Shown: positions 32,748-41,913 of the stretch, one piece after another | How positions within the stretch are numbered: the stretch's first letter is position 1 | Layout: the number at the start of each line of letters is the position of its first letter | NCBI GenBank assembly: GCA_964507325.1 | Contig: CAZDQL010000023.1 | Coordinates: 1 to 64,000, forward strand | Length of the DNA: 64,000 nt | Reading direction: 5' to 3' | Origin: CAZDQL01 sp964507325 | GTDB lineage: Bacteria > Planctomycetota > UBA1135 > GCA-002686595 | The notes under the pieces: generated by a model | What the model was told of the DNA's origin: nothing | Databases searched by the model: none | Seen by the model: only the letters and a program-made list of their open reading frames with translations | Translations under genes and position numbers: made by a program

Positions 32748-33215
32748 TCAGTCGAGCAGCGCCTGGAAGCGGGCCAGGACGGGACCGAGCAGGTGGGACA
32801 CGTCGACGTCGTCGGCGTAGCGCTCCCGTAGGGCGTCGACCCGGGCCTTCAGCTCGGCGCGCTCCGGCAGCTCCGCCACCACCTTGGCGAGCCAACCCTC
32901 GGCTTGGTCGAGGGTGGCCGCGAGTCCGCGCGCCAGGTCGGCGGCGGCCTCGGAGTCGCGCGCCTCCTCCAGGTGGGTGACGCTCCACTCGAGGACCTCG
33001 AGGGCCTTGCCGCGCAGGGCGGCGGGGGAGAGCAGGTCCGGATCGAGGTCCGCCAAGCCGTCCGCGGCGGCTCCAACCGTGTCTCCGAACGCCCTCCAGC
33101 TCGCGTCGAGGGCGTCTTCGGTGGTCTCCTTGGCCGCGACGGTGGTCTCTTCGCTGCAGGCGGCGGAGAGGGCCAGGGGGAGGAGGCAGAGGAAGGTCGG
33201 GATCGGGGCGTTCAT
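32748..33215 (-). CDS. Small predicted lipoprotein, function unknown
   Basis: The 155-residue protein begins MNAPIPTFLCLLPLALSAAC, a lipoprotein signal with lipobox LSAAC (lipidated Cys20). The rest is acidic and helical, with heptad-like runs (LEVLEWSVTHLEEARDSEAA and AELPERAELKARVDALRERY). I do not recognise a family. It is divergent from the amidohydrolase gene, with 70 bases between them. Confidence 0.65.
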   Translation of the reverse strand: MNAPIPTFLCLLPLALSAACSEETTVAAKETTEDALDASWRAFGDTVGAAADGLADLDPDLLSPAALRGKALEVLEWSVTHLEEARDSEAAADLARGLAATLDQAEGWLAKVVAELPERAELKARVDALRERYADDVDVSHLLGPVLARFQALLD

Positions 33216-33285
33216 GCCCCTATGCTACCCGGCGCAGCCGAACCCCTTCGATCCGAGGCCCTGCGCCCGGCTGCTCGCCCTGGCC

Positions 33286-34938
33286 ATGTCCCCCACCCCC
33301 TTCCCCCGAGTGCCCCCCGCCGATCTGGTGCTCGTGGGAGGACGCATCGTCACCCTCGAGGAGAGCCCCTGCGAGGTGGAAGCGCTGGCCGCGCGGGGCG
33401 GGCGCATCGTGGCCCTCGGCAGCCGCTCCGAGATCGAAGGGCACATCGGCGACGAGACCCGTGTCCTCGATCTCGCCGGCCAGCTGGCTCTCCCCGGCTT
33501 CATCGAGAGCCACGCCCACCTGCTGTGGCTCGGCGATTCCAAGGTGCAGCTCGACCTGGCCCGCGCGGCGAGCTGGGAGGAGATCGTCGCCAGGGTCGCC
33601 GCCGCCGCGGAGGAGGCGCGCCCCGGCGAGCTGATCCGCGGCCGCGGTTGGCACCAGGAGCAGTGGGAGCGCCGACCGGAGCCAGCGCTGGCGGGCTTCC
33701 CCGATCACGCCAGTCTCTCGGCGGTGAGCCCGGAGAACCCCGTGCTGCTCGAGCACGCCAGCTGCCACGCGAGCTTCGCCAATGCGGCGGCGATGGCCGC
33801 CTGCGGGATCGACGCCGGGACCCCCGACCCGGTGGGGGGACGCATCGTGCGCGACGGCGATGGGGCGCCCACCGGGGTCTTCCTCGAGACTGCCGAGGAG
33901 CTCCTCCAGCGAGTGCAGGCGACCGCCACGCCCCCCGATCCCCGGCGCCTGGTGGAGCTCGCCCGGGACGAGTGTCTGGCCCACGGGATCACCAGCTTCC
34001 ACGACGCGGGCGCGAGCTTCGAGACGGTGGACCTCCTGCGCGAGATGGCGGAGGAGGGTTCCCTCGGCCTGCGCCTGTGGGTCATGCTCGGCGAGCCGAA
34101 CGAGCGGCTGGTGACGCGCCTCGACGACTTCCCGTGGGTCGGCTACGCCGACCACCACCTGACCGTGCGCGCCATCAAGCGCTTCTCCGACGGCGCCCTC
34201 GGCTCCCGCGGCGCCTGGTTCCTGGAGCCCTACAGCGACCGCCCCGAGAGCGCGGGACTCAACACCACTCCCATCGCCGAGATCGAGGAGACGGCGCGCA
34301 TCGCGCTCGCCGCCGACCTGCAGCTCTGCACCCACGCCATCGGAGACCGCGCCAACCGGGAGGTGCTCGACCTCTACCAGCGCGCCTTCGCCACCCTCGA
34401 GGATGCCGAGGATGGCCCACGCCGCCGCTGGCGCATCGAGCACGCCCAGCACCTGCACCCCGACGACGTCCCGCGCTTCAGGGAGCTCGGGGTGACCGTC
34501 TGCTTCCAAGGGATCCACTGCACCTCCGACGCGACCTGGGTCCCCGCGCGCCTGGGGGAGGAGCGCGCGCGCACGGGGGCCTACCCCTGGCGCTCCCTGC
34601 TCGACGCCGGGGCGCGCCTCTCCAACGGCACCGACGCGCCGGTGGAGCCGGTCGACCCCCTGCGCTCTCTCCACGCCACCCTCACCCGGCGCCTCGCCGA
34701 CGGCAGCCGCTTCCACCCGGAGCAGTGTCTGACGCGCAGCGAGGCGCTGCGCTCCTACACCCTGGGCGGCGCCTACGCGGCCTGCGAGGAGCAGCTCAAG
34801 GGCTCCCTCGCCCCCGGCAAGCTGGCGGATCTGGTGGTGCTCGACACCGATCTCCTCACCTGTTCCGTCGAGGAGATCCCCACCGCTCGCGTGCTGGCCA
34901 CCATCGTCGGCGGCCGCGTGCTCTACGAGGCGCCTTGA
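33286..34938 (+). CDS. YtcJ-like metal-dependent amidohydrolase
   Basis: The 550-residue protein belongs to the YtcJ/NfdA amidohydrolase family. The N-terminal beta-sandwich holds LVLVGGRIVTLEESPCEVEA. Metal-site motifs are FIESHAHLLWLGD, VRAIKRFSDGALGSRGAW (carboxylated lysine region), CTHAIGDRANREVLDLY, WRIEHAQHLHP and LSNGTDAPVEP. GKLADLVVLDTDLL closes the family pattern. No signal peptide is seen. I start at the ATG 33286, just before the conserved domain. The substrate cannot be named. The next gene starts 2 bases after its stop. Confidence 0.85.
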   Translation: MSPTPFPRVPPADLVLVGGRIVTLEESPCEVEALAARGGRIVALGSRSEIEGHIGDETRVLDLAGQLALPGFIESHAHLLWLGDSKVQLDLARAASWEEIVARVAAAAEEARPGELIRGRGWHQEQWERRPEPALAGFPDHASLSAVSPENPVLLEHASCHASFANAAAMAACGIDAGTPDPVGGRIVRDGDGAPTGVFLETAEELLQRVQATATPPDPRRLVELARDECLAHGITSFHDAGASFETVDLLREMAEEGSLGLRLWVMLGEPNERLVTRLDDFPWVGYADHHLTVRAIKRFSDGALGSRGAWFLEPYSDRPESAGLNTTPIAEIEETARIALAADLQLCTHAIGDRANREVLDLYQRAFATLEDAEDGPRRRWRIEHAQHLHPDDVPRFRELGVTVCFQGIHCTSDATWVPARLGEERARTGAYPWRSLLDAGARLSNGTDAPVEPVDPLRSLHATLTRRLADGSRFHPEQCLTRSEALRSYTLGGAYAACEEQLKGSLAPGKLADLVVLDTDLLTCSVEEIPTARVLATIVGGRVLYEAP

Positions 34939-34940
34939 AG

Positions 34941-35388
34941 ATGCCCCGCCGCCGTCGCGCCCGCTTCCACGTCGCCCTGCTGGCCCTCTTGGGCGCGGCG
35001 GGGATCGGGGTGGGCGCCTTTGCGCCGGCGGTGCGCATCGACCTCTACGGCACCCTGCGCTACTGGGACCTGGTGGGCCCGGAGAAGTACGGCGTGCTGG
35101 CGGCCACCGCCCTGGCCCTGCCGGGGATCTACGGGCGACGCCACGGCCTGATCGTCCTGGCCACCCTCGGGCTCTGGGGTGCCAGCGCCTACCCCTGGAT
35201 CAAGGGCTGGATCGCGCCGGAGCGCCACGGCTTGCTGGCACGGGTGGTGCGCGCGGTCACGCGTCCGCTGACCGAGATGGCGGAGCAGGTGCTCATCGAA
35301 TACGGGATGATCCACCTCGAATGGGGCGCGGTTGCTTTCCTGGGGGGGGCTCTGGTCCTGACGGTGGCGGGGGTGCTGGCACTGGTCG
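34941..35388 (+). CDS. Small membrane protein, 3' end lost in the assembly gap
   Basis: At least 149 codons are visible, with about four hydrophobic segments: FHVALLALLGAAGIGVGAFA, YGVLAATALALPGIYG, GLIVLATLGLWGASAYPWIK and WGAVAFLGGALVLTVAGVLA. The spacing suggests a four-helix membrane protein with an amphipathic loop (RAVTRPLTEMAEQVLIEYGM). No family is recognised. It follows the amidohydrolase by 2 bases, so they are probably co-transcribed. If the gap is collapsed at the repeated 13-mer, the frame would close after about 16 further residues. Confidence 0.6.
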
Positions 35389-35468
35389 NNNNNNNNNNCC
35401 CCCCCCCCCCCCCCCCGCCCCCCCGCCCCCCCCCCCCCCCCCCCCCCCCCCCGCCCTGGCACTGGTCG
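35376..35468. other. Assembly gap with C-homopolymer and duplicated 13-mer
   Basis: Ten Ns occupy 35389-35398. A nearly pure C run follows to about 35455. CTGGCACTGGTCG occurs exactly at both edges (35376-35388 and 35456-35468). The C run is most likely a sequencing artefact and the two contig ends probably overlap by the 13-mer. Coding calls touching this segment should be treated as partial. Confidence 0.9.
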
Positions 35469-36557
35469 GACGGCGTTCACCGCGCGCGCGTTGCGCCCGG
35501 TCCGGTCCCACTCGATGAGGCCGGTCACCCCCTCCCAGGGGGAGAGGGTCCACAGGGCGTCGCGGATCTCGGTGCGGTCGAGCCCCGCGCGGCGGATCGC
35601 CGCCACGAGCAGCCGGGTGGCGTCGAAGGTGTGGGCCGCGGCGTAGTCAGGGGCATGGCCCACGCGGGCGCTGAAACGCGCGTGGAAGGACTTGGGGGGC
35701 GGCTCGTTCACCCGCGGCTCCCAGAGTTGGGGCAGGAGCACTCCCTCGGCGACGGCACCGGCGCACTCCAGGAAGCGGCGCCCCGCGAGCGCCGGCCCCC
35801 CCACCACCGTCGTGTCCAGCTCGCGCGCGCGCAGGGCCGCGACGAAGCGCGCCCCCGCGGCCGGGGGGGCGAGCAGCGCCAGGGCACTGGCCTCCTCCAG
35901 CGCGTCGAGGTGCCGCTCGAAGGAGCGTTCGTCGGGGGCGAAGTGCAGGTGCCCCGCCAGGGGGACCTCCAGCTCGCTCAGCTCGCCGACGAGGGCCTTG
36001 GCGGTCTCGCGTGAGTCGTGGTCGGTGGCGGAGACGATCGCGATCTCCCCGCCGCGCGCCTCTGCGATCAGGGTGCGTGCGAGCAGGGCGGCGATGGCGC
36101 GATCGGAGGGCGCGCAGGAGAAGATCCAGGGCACGTTGGCCAGGTTGGCGCTCTGGTCGGTGCTGGAGGGGTTGACGAAGACCAGGCGCGCCTTGGCGCT
36201 CACCTGCTCGACGAGGTGCGCCGCGGAGCCGTCGGGGGAGCCGAGCAGGGCCCACACCCGCTGGTCGTAGGTCACCCGCGCCAGCTCGGCGATGCCGGTG
36301 CCCCAGGGGTCCTCCGACCAGACCGGGATCAAGCGGAAGGGGCGCCCCTCGAAGCCCCCCGCGCGGTTGGCATCCGCGATCGCGAACTCGGCGGCTCGCC
36401 AGGGGTCGAGCTCGCTGCCGCGCGCATCCTTGTCACCGTGGGGACCGAACCAGGCGATCCCCACCGGCCGCGCCCCTCCATCCGCCTCCTGCGCCGGCGC
36501 CTGGGCGAAAGCCGCACCGGCGAGGAAGAGCGGCGCGAGGGAGCGCCAGGGACTCAC
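35453..36557 (-). CDS. LivJ-type periplasmic binding protein, 3' end at the gap
   Basis: About 365 residues are visible. There is a signal peptide (MSPWRSLAPLFLAGAAFAQA). The Peripla_BP_6/LivJ fold appears in WRAAEFAIADANRAGGFEGR, WALLGSPDGSAAHLVEQVSA, LVFVNPSSTDQSANLANVPW and AAHTFDATRLLVAAIRRAGL with EGVTGLIEWDRTGRNARAVN. The GTG start at 36557 overlaps the stop of the preceding gene (GTGA). It is the last of five coupled genes. The C-terminus is uncertain because of the gap. No permease or ATPase gene accompanies it, so a sensory or ligand-presenting role is possible. Confidence 0.85.
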
Positions 36558-39049
36558 TGGGGCCCTTCCGGGATCTCCAGATCCGCCCGGGAGTAGTAGC
36601 GGTAGGTGCCGTCCTCGATGCGCGCCAGGAAGACGTCGCCCAGGTCGTCGAGCACCGCGCTGAGGGGAATCGCACCGGTCACGCCCTGGTGGGTCTCCGG
36701 GGAGTGCGCCAAGACGTCGCGGATCTTGGCCCGGTTGAGGCCCGCGGCCTGGATCGCCTCGATCAGCATGTTCATCCCGTCGTAGGCGTGGGCCGCGTAG
36801 GTCTCCGCCTCCAGCCCGAAGCGCTCCTCGTAGGCGCGGCGGAACTCCGCCAGGACCGGATCGTCGCTGGTGGGGTCCCAGGGGGAGGTGCAGAGCACGC
36901 CCTCGGCGTTCTCTCCGGCGATCTCGATGAACTCGTCGGAGATGCAGCGGTCGCAGGCGAAGAAGGGCTGCTCCATCCCCATGGCGCGCATCTGGTTCAG
37001 GACCCGCGCCCCATCGGCGCCGTCCCCCCAATGGACGACCGCGTCGACGTTCGACTCGGCGATGCGCTCCAGCTGCAGCGAAAATTCCTCGGTCCCCACG
37101 CGGTAGGCCATCTCGAGGATCAGGGGCCGCTTGAGGCGTCGCGACGAGTCGCGGATCTCGCGCACGCCGAAGCGCCCGTAGCGGTTGCTGGAGCGGATCA
37201 CCGCCACGCGCTCGTAGCCCTGCTTGCGGTAGATGTAGTCGGTCAGGAGGTAGCCCATCTGCCGGTCGTCGCCGAGGCAGCGCGCCACCCAGGGGATGTT
37301 CGTCTCGATGAAGGTGGGGTCGGTGTCCCCGGTGTTCATCATCACGATCTCGGCCTTGAGGGCCACGCGGATGGCGATGTGGCTGTTGGCGCCGTCGATG
37401 GTGCCCAGGATCGCCCACACGCCCTGCCGGTAGGCCTGGTCGATGATCACGTCGGCGGAGGCGCCCCACAGGCCGTTGTCGTTGGCGATCACCAGCTCGA
37501 AGGGGATCTTCCGGTCGTGGTAGCCGCCGCGCTCGTTGGCGTGCTCGATGGCGAGCTGGGAGCCGCGCAGCATCGCCTTGCCCAGCTCCTCCTCGTGGCT
37601 GGCGCCTCCGGTGGCCACCGAGACGGTGTGCTCGATCGGTCCGATGAAGCCGATCTTGACCGTCTCCACCTCCTCCGGCTCTGGGATCGCCCGTCCCGGG
37701 CCGGTGTACTCGAGCTGCTCGAGGAAGTGGCGCTTGTAGGGGACCACGCCGCCGAAGGGCTCGATGTCGTCCGCGGAGCGGGCGTAGTCGACGTCGCGCT
37801 TGAGGGGCAGGTCGGGGACCTCGTAGGGCCCCACGTCGATCGCCTTCACGAGCTGGTCCACGTCGAGGGAGGCGGGGGGCTCCGACTCGACGGGCAGGGC
37901 GGCGACCGCCAGCGGCTCGCTCACCGGACGCAGTCCGGGGTAGTACCCCTCGCCGATGGCGTGACCCAGTCCCTTGGAGGTGGCCACCCAGGCGTCGTTC
38001 CCATCGAGCTCCACCCACAGCACGTAGTCGTGGGGGACGTTGGGCCCGGTCTCGTAGCTGGCGAGCACCTCGGTCCCGCGACGCACGATGGCGCGCCCCA
38101 CGTGCTTCTCGTAGTCGGTGGTGTAGGTCACCCAGGTGTCGCTCTCGTAGTCCGTGAGCACCCCCAGGCCCCAGTCGGTGCCGAACCAGGCCTCGTCCGC
38201 GCTGCGCCCGCGGATGGTGTTGCAGAAGTCGCTCGGCAGACCCGTCTCGTGGGTGTAGTAACCCCGCCAGTGACGGCCGTCGTAGCGGCAGGCGCCGAAG
38301 TAGGTGCTGACCCACAGCACGTCGTCCACCGCGCTCACGCCGGTGGTGATCACGTGCACGATGCCGTCGTCGCGGTAGAGGTCGATCTCCATCTCGCCGT
38401 CGGGATCGAGGTAGTCCTTCCAGGTGCCCTGCTCGATGTCGTACTCGAGAATCCCACTGCCCCACACACTCAGGTAGACGCGGTCACCACCGTCGTAGGT
38501 GCAGCCGTAGTTCCAGATCTCCTCCATCGGCGCGTTCTTCTCGTTGAAGATCGACCACTCGCCGCTGATGGTGTCGTAGCGACTGGCGCCGGCGGTGGTG
38601 GCGGCCCAGATCTTGCCGTTCTCCACGCACACGCCGTAGACGGTGTCGTTGACCAACCCGCTGTTCAACTGGTGCCAATGCTCGAAGCGGCCGCCGCTGA
38701 AGCGGCTCAGGCCGCCGCCGAAGAGCCCCAGCCACACGTCCCCGGTGTCGGGGTCGACGGCGATCGCGGAGACCACCCGCCAGGGCAGACCGTCCTCCTC
38801 GTTCCAGCTCTCGATCTCGCCGGTGGTCTTGTCCAGACGTGCCAGGCCGTCCTCGGTCCCGATCCAGACGTCGTTCTCGAAGACCTCGACCGCGAAGATG
38901 TGGTCGTTCGGCAGTCCATCGGCGGTGGTGTAGTGCTCCCACTGACGGTAGACGTAGGGCAGTTCCGGCTCCGCGGTGGTGGGAGCCTCCTGCGGCGCTC
39001 TCCAGGCCGCCAGGGCCAGGAGGAAGGGGATCATCAGGGCGCGTTGCAT
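36554..39049 (-). CDS. Beta-propeller sensor fused to a LivJ-type binding domain
   Basis: The 831-residue exported protein starts MQRALMIPFLLALAAW (signal). Residues about 30-410 hold repeats like the two-component-regulator (Reg_prop) propeller: YTTADGLPNDHIFAVEVFEN, VWIGTEDGLARLDKTTGEIE, IWAATTAGASRYDTISGEWS and AWFGTDWGLGVLTDYESDTW. A linker and a Peripla_BP_6 domain follow from about residue 480 (VKIGFIGPIEHTVSVATGGA, ERGGYHDRKIPFELVIANDN, WAILGTIDGANSHIAIRVAL). No kinase or membrane domain follows the propeller. The start lies 8 bases after the cytochrome gene's stop. The fusion itself is unfamiliar to me. Confidence 0.85.
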   Translation of the reverse strand: MQRALMIPFLLALAAWRAPQEAPTTAEPELPYVYRQWEHYTTADGLPNDHIFAVEVFENDVWIGTEDGLARLDKTTGEIESWNEEDGLPWRVVSAIAVDPDTGDVWLGLFGGGLSRFSGGRFEHWHQLNSGLVNDTVYGVCVENGKIWAATTAGASRYDTISGEWSIFNEKNAPMEEIWNYGCTYDGGDRVYLSVWGSGILEYDIEQGTWKDYLDPDGEMEIDLYRDDGIVHVITTGVSAVDDVLWVSTYFGACRYDGRHWRGYYTHETGLPSDFCNTIRGRSADEAWFGTDWGLGVLTDYESDTWVTYTTDYEKHVGRAIVRRGTEVLASYETGPNVPHDYVLWVELDGNDAWVATSKGLGHAIGEGYYPGLRPVSEPLAVAALPVESEPPASLDVDQLVKAIDVGPYEVPDLPLKRDVDYARSADDIEPFGGVVPYKRHFLEQLEYTGPGRAIPEPEEVETVKIGFIGPIEHTVSVATGGASHEEELGKAMLRGSQLAIEHANERGGYHDRKIPFELVIANDNGLWGASADVIIDQAYRQGVWAILGTIDGANSHIAIRVALKAEIVMMNTGDTDPTFIETNIPWVARCLGDDRQMGYLLTDYIYRKQGYERVAVIRSSNRYGRFGVREIRDSSRRLKRPLILEMAYRVGTEEFSLQLERIAESNVDAVVHWGDGADGARVLNQMRAMGMEQPFFACDRCISDEFIEIAGENAEGVLCTSPWDPTSDDPVLAEFRRAYEERFGLEAETYAAHAYDGMNMLIEAIQAAGLNRAKIRDVLAHSPETHQGVTGAIPLSAVLDDLGDVFLARIEDGTYRYYSRADLEIPEGPQ

Positions 39050-39057
39050 GGGTGCGA

Positions 39058-41913
39058 TCACAGGGTTTTGAGGAACTCGATCAGATCGTTGAGCTGATCC
39101 TTGGTCATGTCGTTGGTCACCCCGTGCGCGTCGTCGGGGTTGAACACCGTCCAGATCTCCTCCAGCGTCGCCGCTATCCCGTTGTGCAGGTAGGGCGCCG
39201 TGTCGTAGATGTTGTTCAGGTGTGGCGTGTCGAACACGGCGTCGTGGTCGTACTGCATCAGGTTGCCCACTTCGTGGCGCAACCGGTCGGTGTAGAGGGG
39301 CGGGAAGTGGCAGGTGACGCAGCGGTCCTCCTTGGGGATCAGGCTGCCGTCGTTGCGGTAGGCGCGTTCGAAGAGGTGCTTGCCACGCCGCTGGGCCGGT
39401 GTCAGGTCCGCACCGAGGGGACGGTGGCGGTTCGGCGGCCGGGGAATGGTGCAGATGTAGTTGGTCAGCGCCTCCAGCTCGTCCGGGGTGTAGGGATCGA
39501 TGCGCGTGAAGAAGACCGCCAACCGGGGGCCGCACTGGCGGCTGAGGCTGGGGTTGGTGCCCTCCCACTTGAAGGGTGCCGTGTCGACGATCCCGCGCAG
39601 GGTGCGGTTGTCCACCGGCGCCATGCCGATGCCGTCCGGCTCGATGTCGTAGGTGATCCCGTCCACGTTCCCGTCGGGGTGGCAGGTGTGGCAGGAGAAC
39701 TGGCGCCTGAAGGTGATGTCGGCGCTGTGGAAGAGCTGCTCCCCCCAGCGGATCTGGGTGATCTCGCGCGCGCCCCCCAGGTCGATGGTGTCCACCACCT
39801 CGAGGGCATCCATCTCGATCACGCTCACCGAGTCGTCGTAGGCGTTGGCCACGTAGGCGAAGCGCCCCTCGGAGTCGAAGGTCACTCCCCGCGGACTGCG
39901 GCCGACTGAGAGGGTCTTCGTGATGAACTCGGTGGGTTTGCCCAGGTGGTTGGGCAGCACGTGCTCGCGCTCGTAGTCGCTCGAGCCCTCGATCAGCGCC
40001 ACCAGCTGCTCGACGTCCACCACCGCCACCCGGTCGGTGCCGCTGCTGGTCACCAGCGCCCAGCGGCCGTCGGGGCTGAAGGCCAGGTCGGTGGGGTCGG
40101 CGAAGCAGACGTGCGGCTCGTCGAGCAGCACCTGGTCCACGCGCCCGTCCTCCCAGACGATCGCCAGCCCGTTGGTGATCGTCCAGCCCTGCAGCAGCCG
40201 CGTCATCGGCACCAGGTTCTTGGTGCGATCCATCGTCAGGGCGAAGAAGCGGCCGCTGGGGTGCCAGTCGATCCCCATGCAGAGGTTGGCGTCGACCACG
40301 CCCAGGCGCGTTGCGATGCGCCCCTGCTCGAGGTCGATCAGGGTGACCTCCGAGGTGGCCGTCTCCCGGAAGGCGGGGATGACGGGCAGGGTGTTGGTGA
40401 CCGCCATGCGCTTGCCGTCGGGGGAGCGGGCCAGGGACCAAGGGTTGCGACTGGCCGGGAGCCGGCGCCGCTCGGCGAGGGTCTCGGGATCGATGACCGA
40501 GATGCTGTCGGCGGCGGTGTTCAGGACGTAGAGGTTTTCGCCCTCCTGGTCGAAGAGCACGCCGTGGGGCTCGTCCCCCACCGGGAAGGTGGTCCGCGCC
40601 CGGTGGGTGGCGACGTCCACCACGGTGACGGTGTCGTCCAGCCGGTTCGAGACGTAGGCGCTCTGGCCGGCGGGATCGAAGGTGACGTCGTTGGCCTGAC
40701 CGCCGGTGGGGATCTCCGCCACGACCTCGCGCGTTGCGAGGTCCACCACGATCACCGAGTTCCCCGCCTCGCAGGCGACCCACAGCTCGTCGCCGTCGGG
40801 GGTGACCGCCAGGTGGAGGGGGGTCTTGTAGTCCGGGTGCTCGGCGGTGGCCTGCGCCTCCAAGCGCAGGGGGTGGGCGATCGTCGCCAGGGCGGCCTGC
40901 AGGTCGAAGGGCTCGTCGTGGGCGCCGCGGTGGCACTGGGCGCAGGCCCCTCCCTCCCGCAGCCCGAGCGGCGTCTCCGGCGTCGCGGCGTGCTCTGCGC
41001 CGGCGCCGTGGCAGCTCTCGCACTGCACGCCGTCGCGGGGGTCGAAGCCGTGATCTGGACGCCCGTCCCCCTGGCCCCAGCCGGTCGCGTGGCAGGCGAG
41101 GCAAGCGGGGGCCTCTTGGGGATCCCCGTCGATGCCCGCTGCGCGCGCCATCTCCCGCGCCAGGGGGGTGCCGAGGGAGGCCCAGGCCCGGGAGTGGGCC
41201 CCGTGGCGCCAGCGGCTGAACTGATAGCCCATCTCCGCCCCGCGGTGGCACTCGGCGCAACGCGACGCTCCGACCAGGAGCGGTGCGTCGCCGGCTTCAC
41301 CCCCGCCGGGGAGGCTGGCTGCGGCGCGCGGCTCCATGTGGGCGCCCTCTCCACCCGGGCGACCGTGGTAGAGGCGTCGCTTCCACGCCTCGATCTCGAA
41401 CCCCGAGGGGCCGAGCACCGCCTCGTGGGAACCCTTCGCCGCGTGGCACTTGACGCACTCCTCCCGCTTGGGATAGCGCAGCCCCGCCCGGCGCGCCGCC
41501 TCCGGGTTCGTCATCACCGCGGCTTCGGCGTACTCGCTGCCGGGGCCGTGGCAGCGCTCGCACTGCACGCCGTCCTCGAGGATGAAGGTCTCGTCGCGTT
41601 CCCACCCCTCGGTGTCCCAGGCGGTGGCGTGACACCCGAGGCACGCCAGGGACTCCTGGGGCTCCCCCGGGATCCCACTCAGCAGGGCGATGCGCTTCGC
41701 CTCCGGAGTCCAGAGGCTGGCGTAGGCCTGGGCGTGGGGGCTGCCCAACCAGTGGGCGTACTGCCAGCCGGAGTGGGGTCCAGCGTGGCAACCGCCGCAG
41801 ACGCGGGAGCCCACGTAGACGGGCTGCACACGGGGTCCAGCGTACTCCTGGGTCAGTCCCGCGGCGGCGAAGAGGAAGAGCCCCAGCGCGGCGGAGGTCG
41901 TCCTGGCCTTCAT
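39058..41913 (-). CDS. Exported decaheme cytochrome with YVTN propeller and MauG-like end
   Basis: The 951-residue protein has a signal peptide and ten CxxCH heme sites. The first eight form two tandem tetraheme modules: residues 39, 91, 118, 153 and then 219, 271, 298, 324, with identical first spacings (52 and 27). Similar text (CLGCHATAWD versus CLACHATGWG, CERCHGPG versus CESCHGAG) shows internal duplication. Residues about 360-710 are a YVTN/NHL-like propeller (VIVVDLATREVVAEIPTGGQ, YVSNRLDDTVTVVDVATHRA). The C-terminus resembles a diheme peroxidase/MauG, with CHTCH at 741 and CVTCH at 865. I start at ATG 41913, seven bases after GGAGG; GTG at 41916 is the alternative. It is coupled to the UnbV gene. 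Confidence 0.88.
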   Translation of the reverse strand: MKARTTSAALGLFLFAAAGLTQEYAGPRVQPVYVGSRVCGGCHAGPHSGWQYAHWLGSPHAQAYASLWTPEAKRIALLSGIPGEPQESLACLGCHATAWDTEGWERDETFILEDGVQCERCHGPGSEYAEAAVMTNPEAARRAGLRYPKREECVKCHAAKGSHEAVLGPSGFEIEAWKRRLYHGRPGGEGAHMEPRAAASLPGGGEAGDAPLLVGASRCAECHRGAEMGYQFSRWRHGAHSRAWASLGTPLAREMARAAGIDGDPQEAPACLACHATGWGQGDGRPDHGFDPRDGVQCESCHGAGAEHAATPETPLGLREGGACAQCHRGAHDEPFDLQAALATIAHPLRLEAQATAEHPDYKTPLHLAVTPDGDELWVACEAGNSVIVVDLATREVVAEIPTGGQANDVTFDPAGQSAYVSNRLDDTVTVVDVATHRARTTFPVGDEPHGVLFDQEGENLYVLNTAADSISVIDPETLAERRRLPASRNPWSLARSPDGKRMAVTNTLPVIPAFRETATSEVTLIDLEQGRIATRLGVVDANLCMGIDWHPSGRFFALTMDRTKNLVPMTRLLQGWTITNGLAIVWEDGRVDQVLLDEPHVCFADPTDLAFSPDGRWALVTSSGTDRVAVVDVEQLVALIEGSSDYEREHVLPNHLGKPTEFITKTLSVGRSPRGVTFDSEGRFAYVANAYDDSVSVIEMDALEVVDTIDLGGAREITQIRWGEQLFHSADITFRRQFSCHTCHPDGNVDGITYDIEPDGIGMAPVDNRTLRGIVDTAPFKWEGTNPSLSRQCGPRLAVFFTRIDPYTPDELEALTNYICTIPRPPNRHRPLGADLTPAQRRGKHLFERAYRNDGSLIPKEDRCVTCHFPPLYTDRLRHEVGNLMQYDHDAVFDTPHLNNIYDTAPYLHNGIAATLEEIWTVFNPDDAHGVTNDMTKDQLNDLIEFLKTL

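Noticed and set aside
35399..35452. Poly-proline or poly-glycine coding tract
   Set aside because: It abuts an N gap and is flanked by an exact 13-mer repeat, so it is best read as a sequencing or assembly artefact.
35453..39049. Branched-chain amino acid ABC transporter operon
   Set aside because: Two LivJ-type binding domains are present but no LivH/M permease or LivF/G ATPase gene lies in the window.
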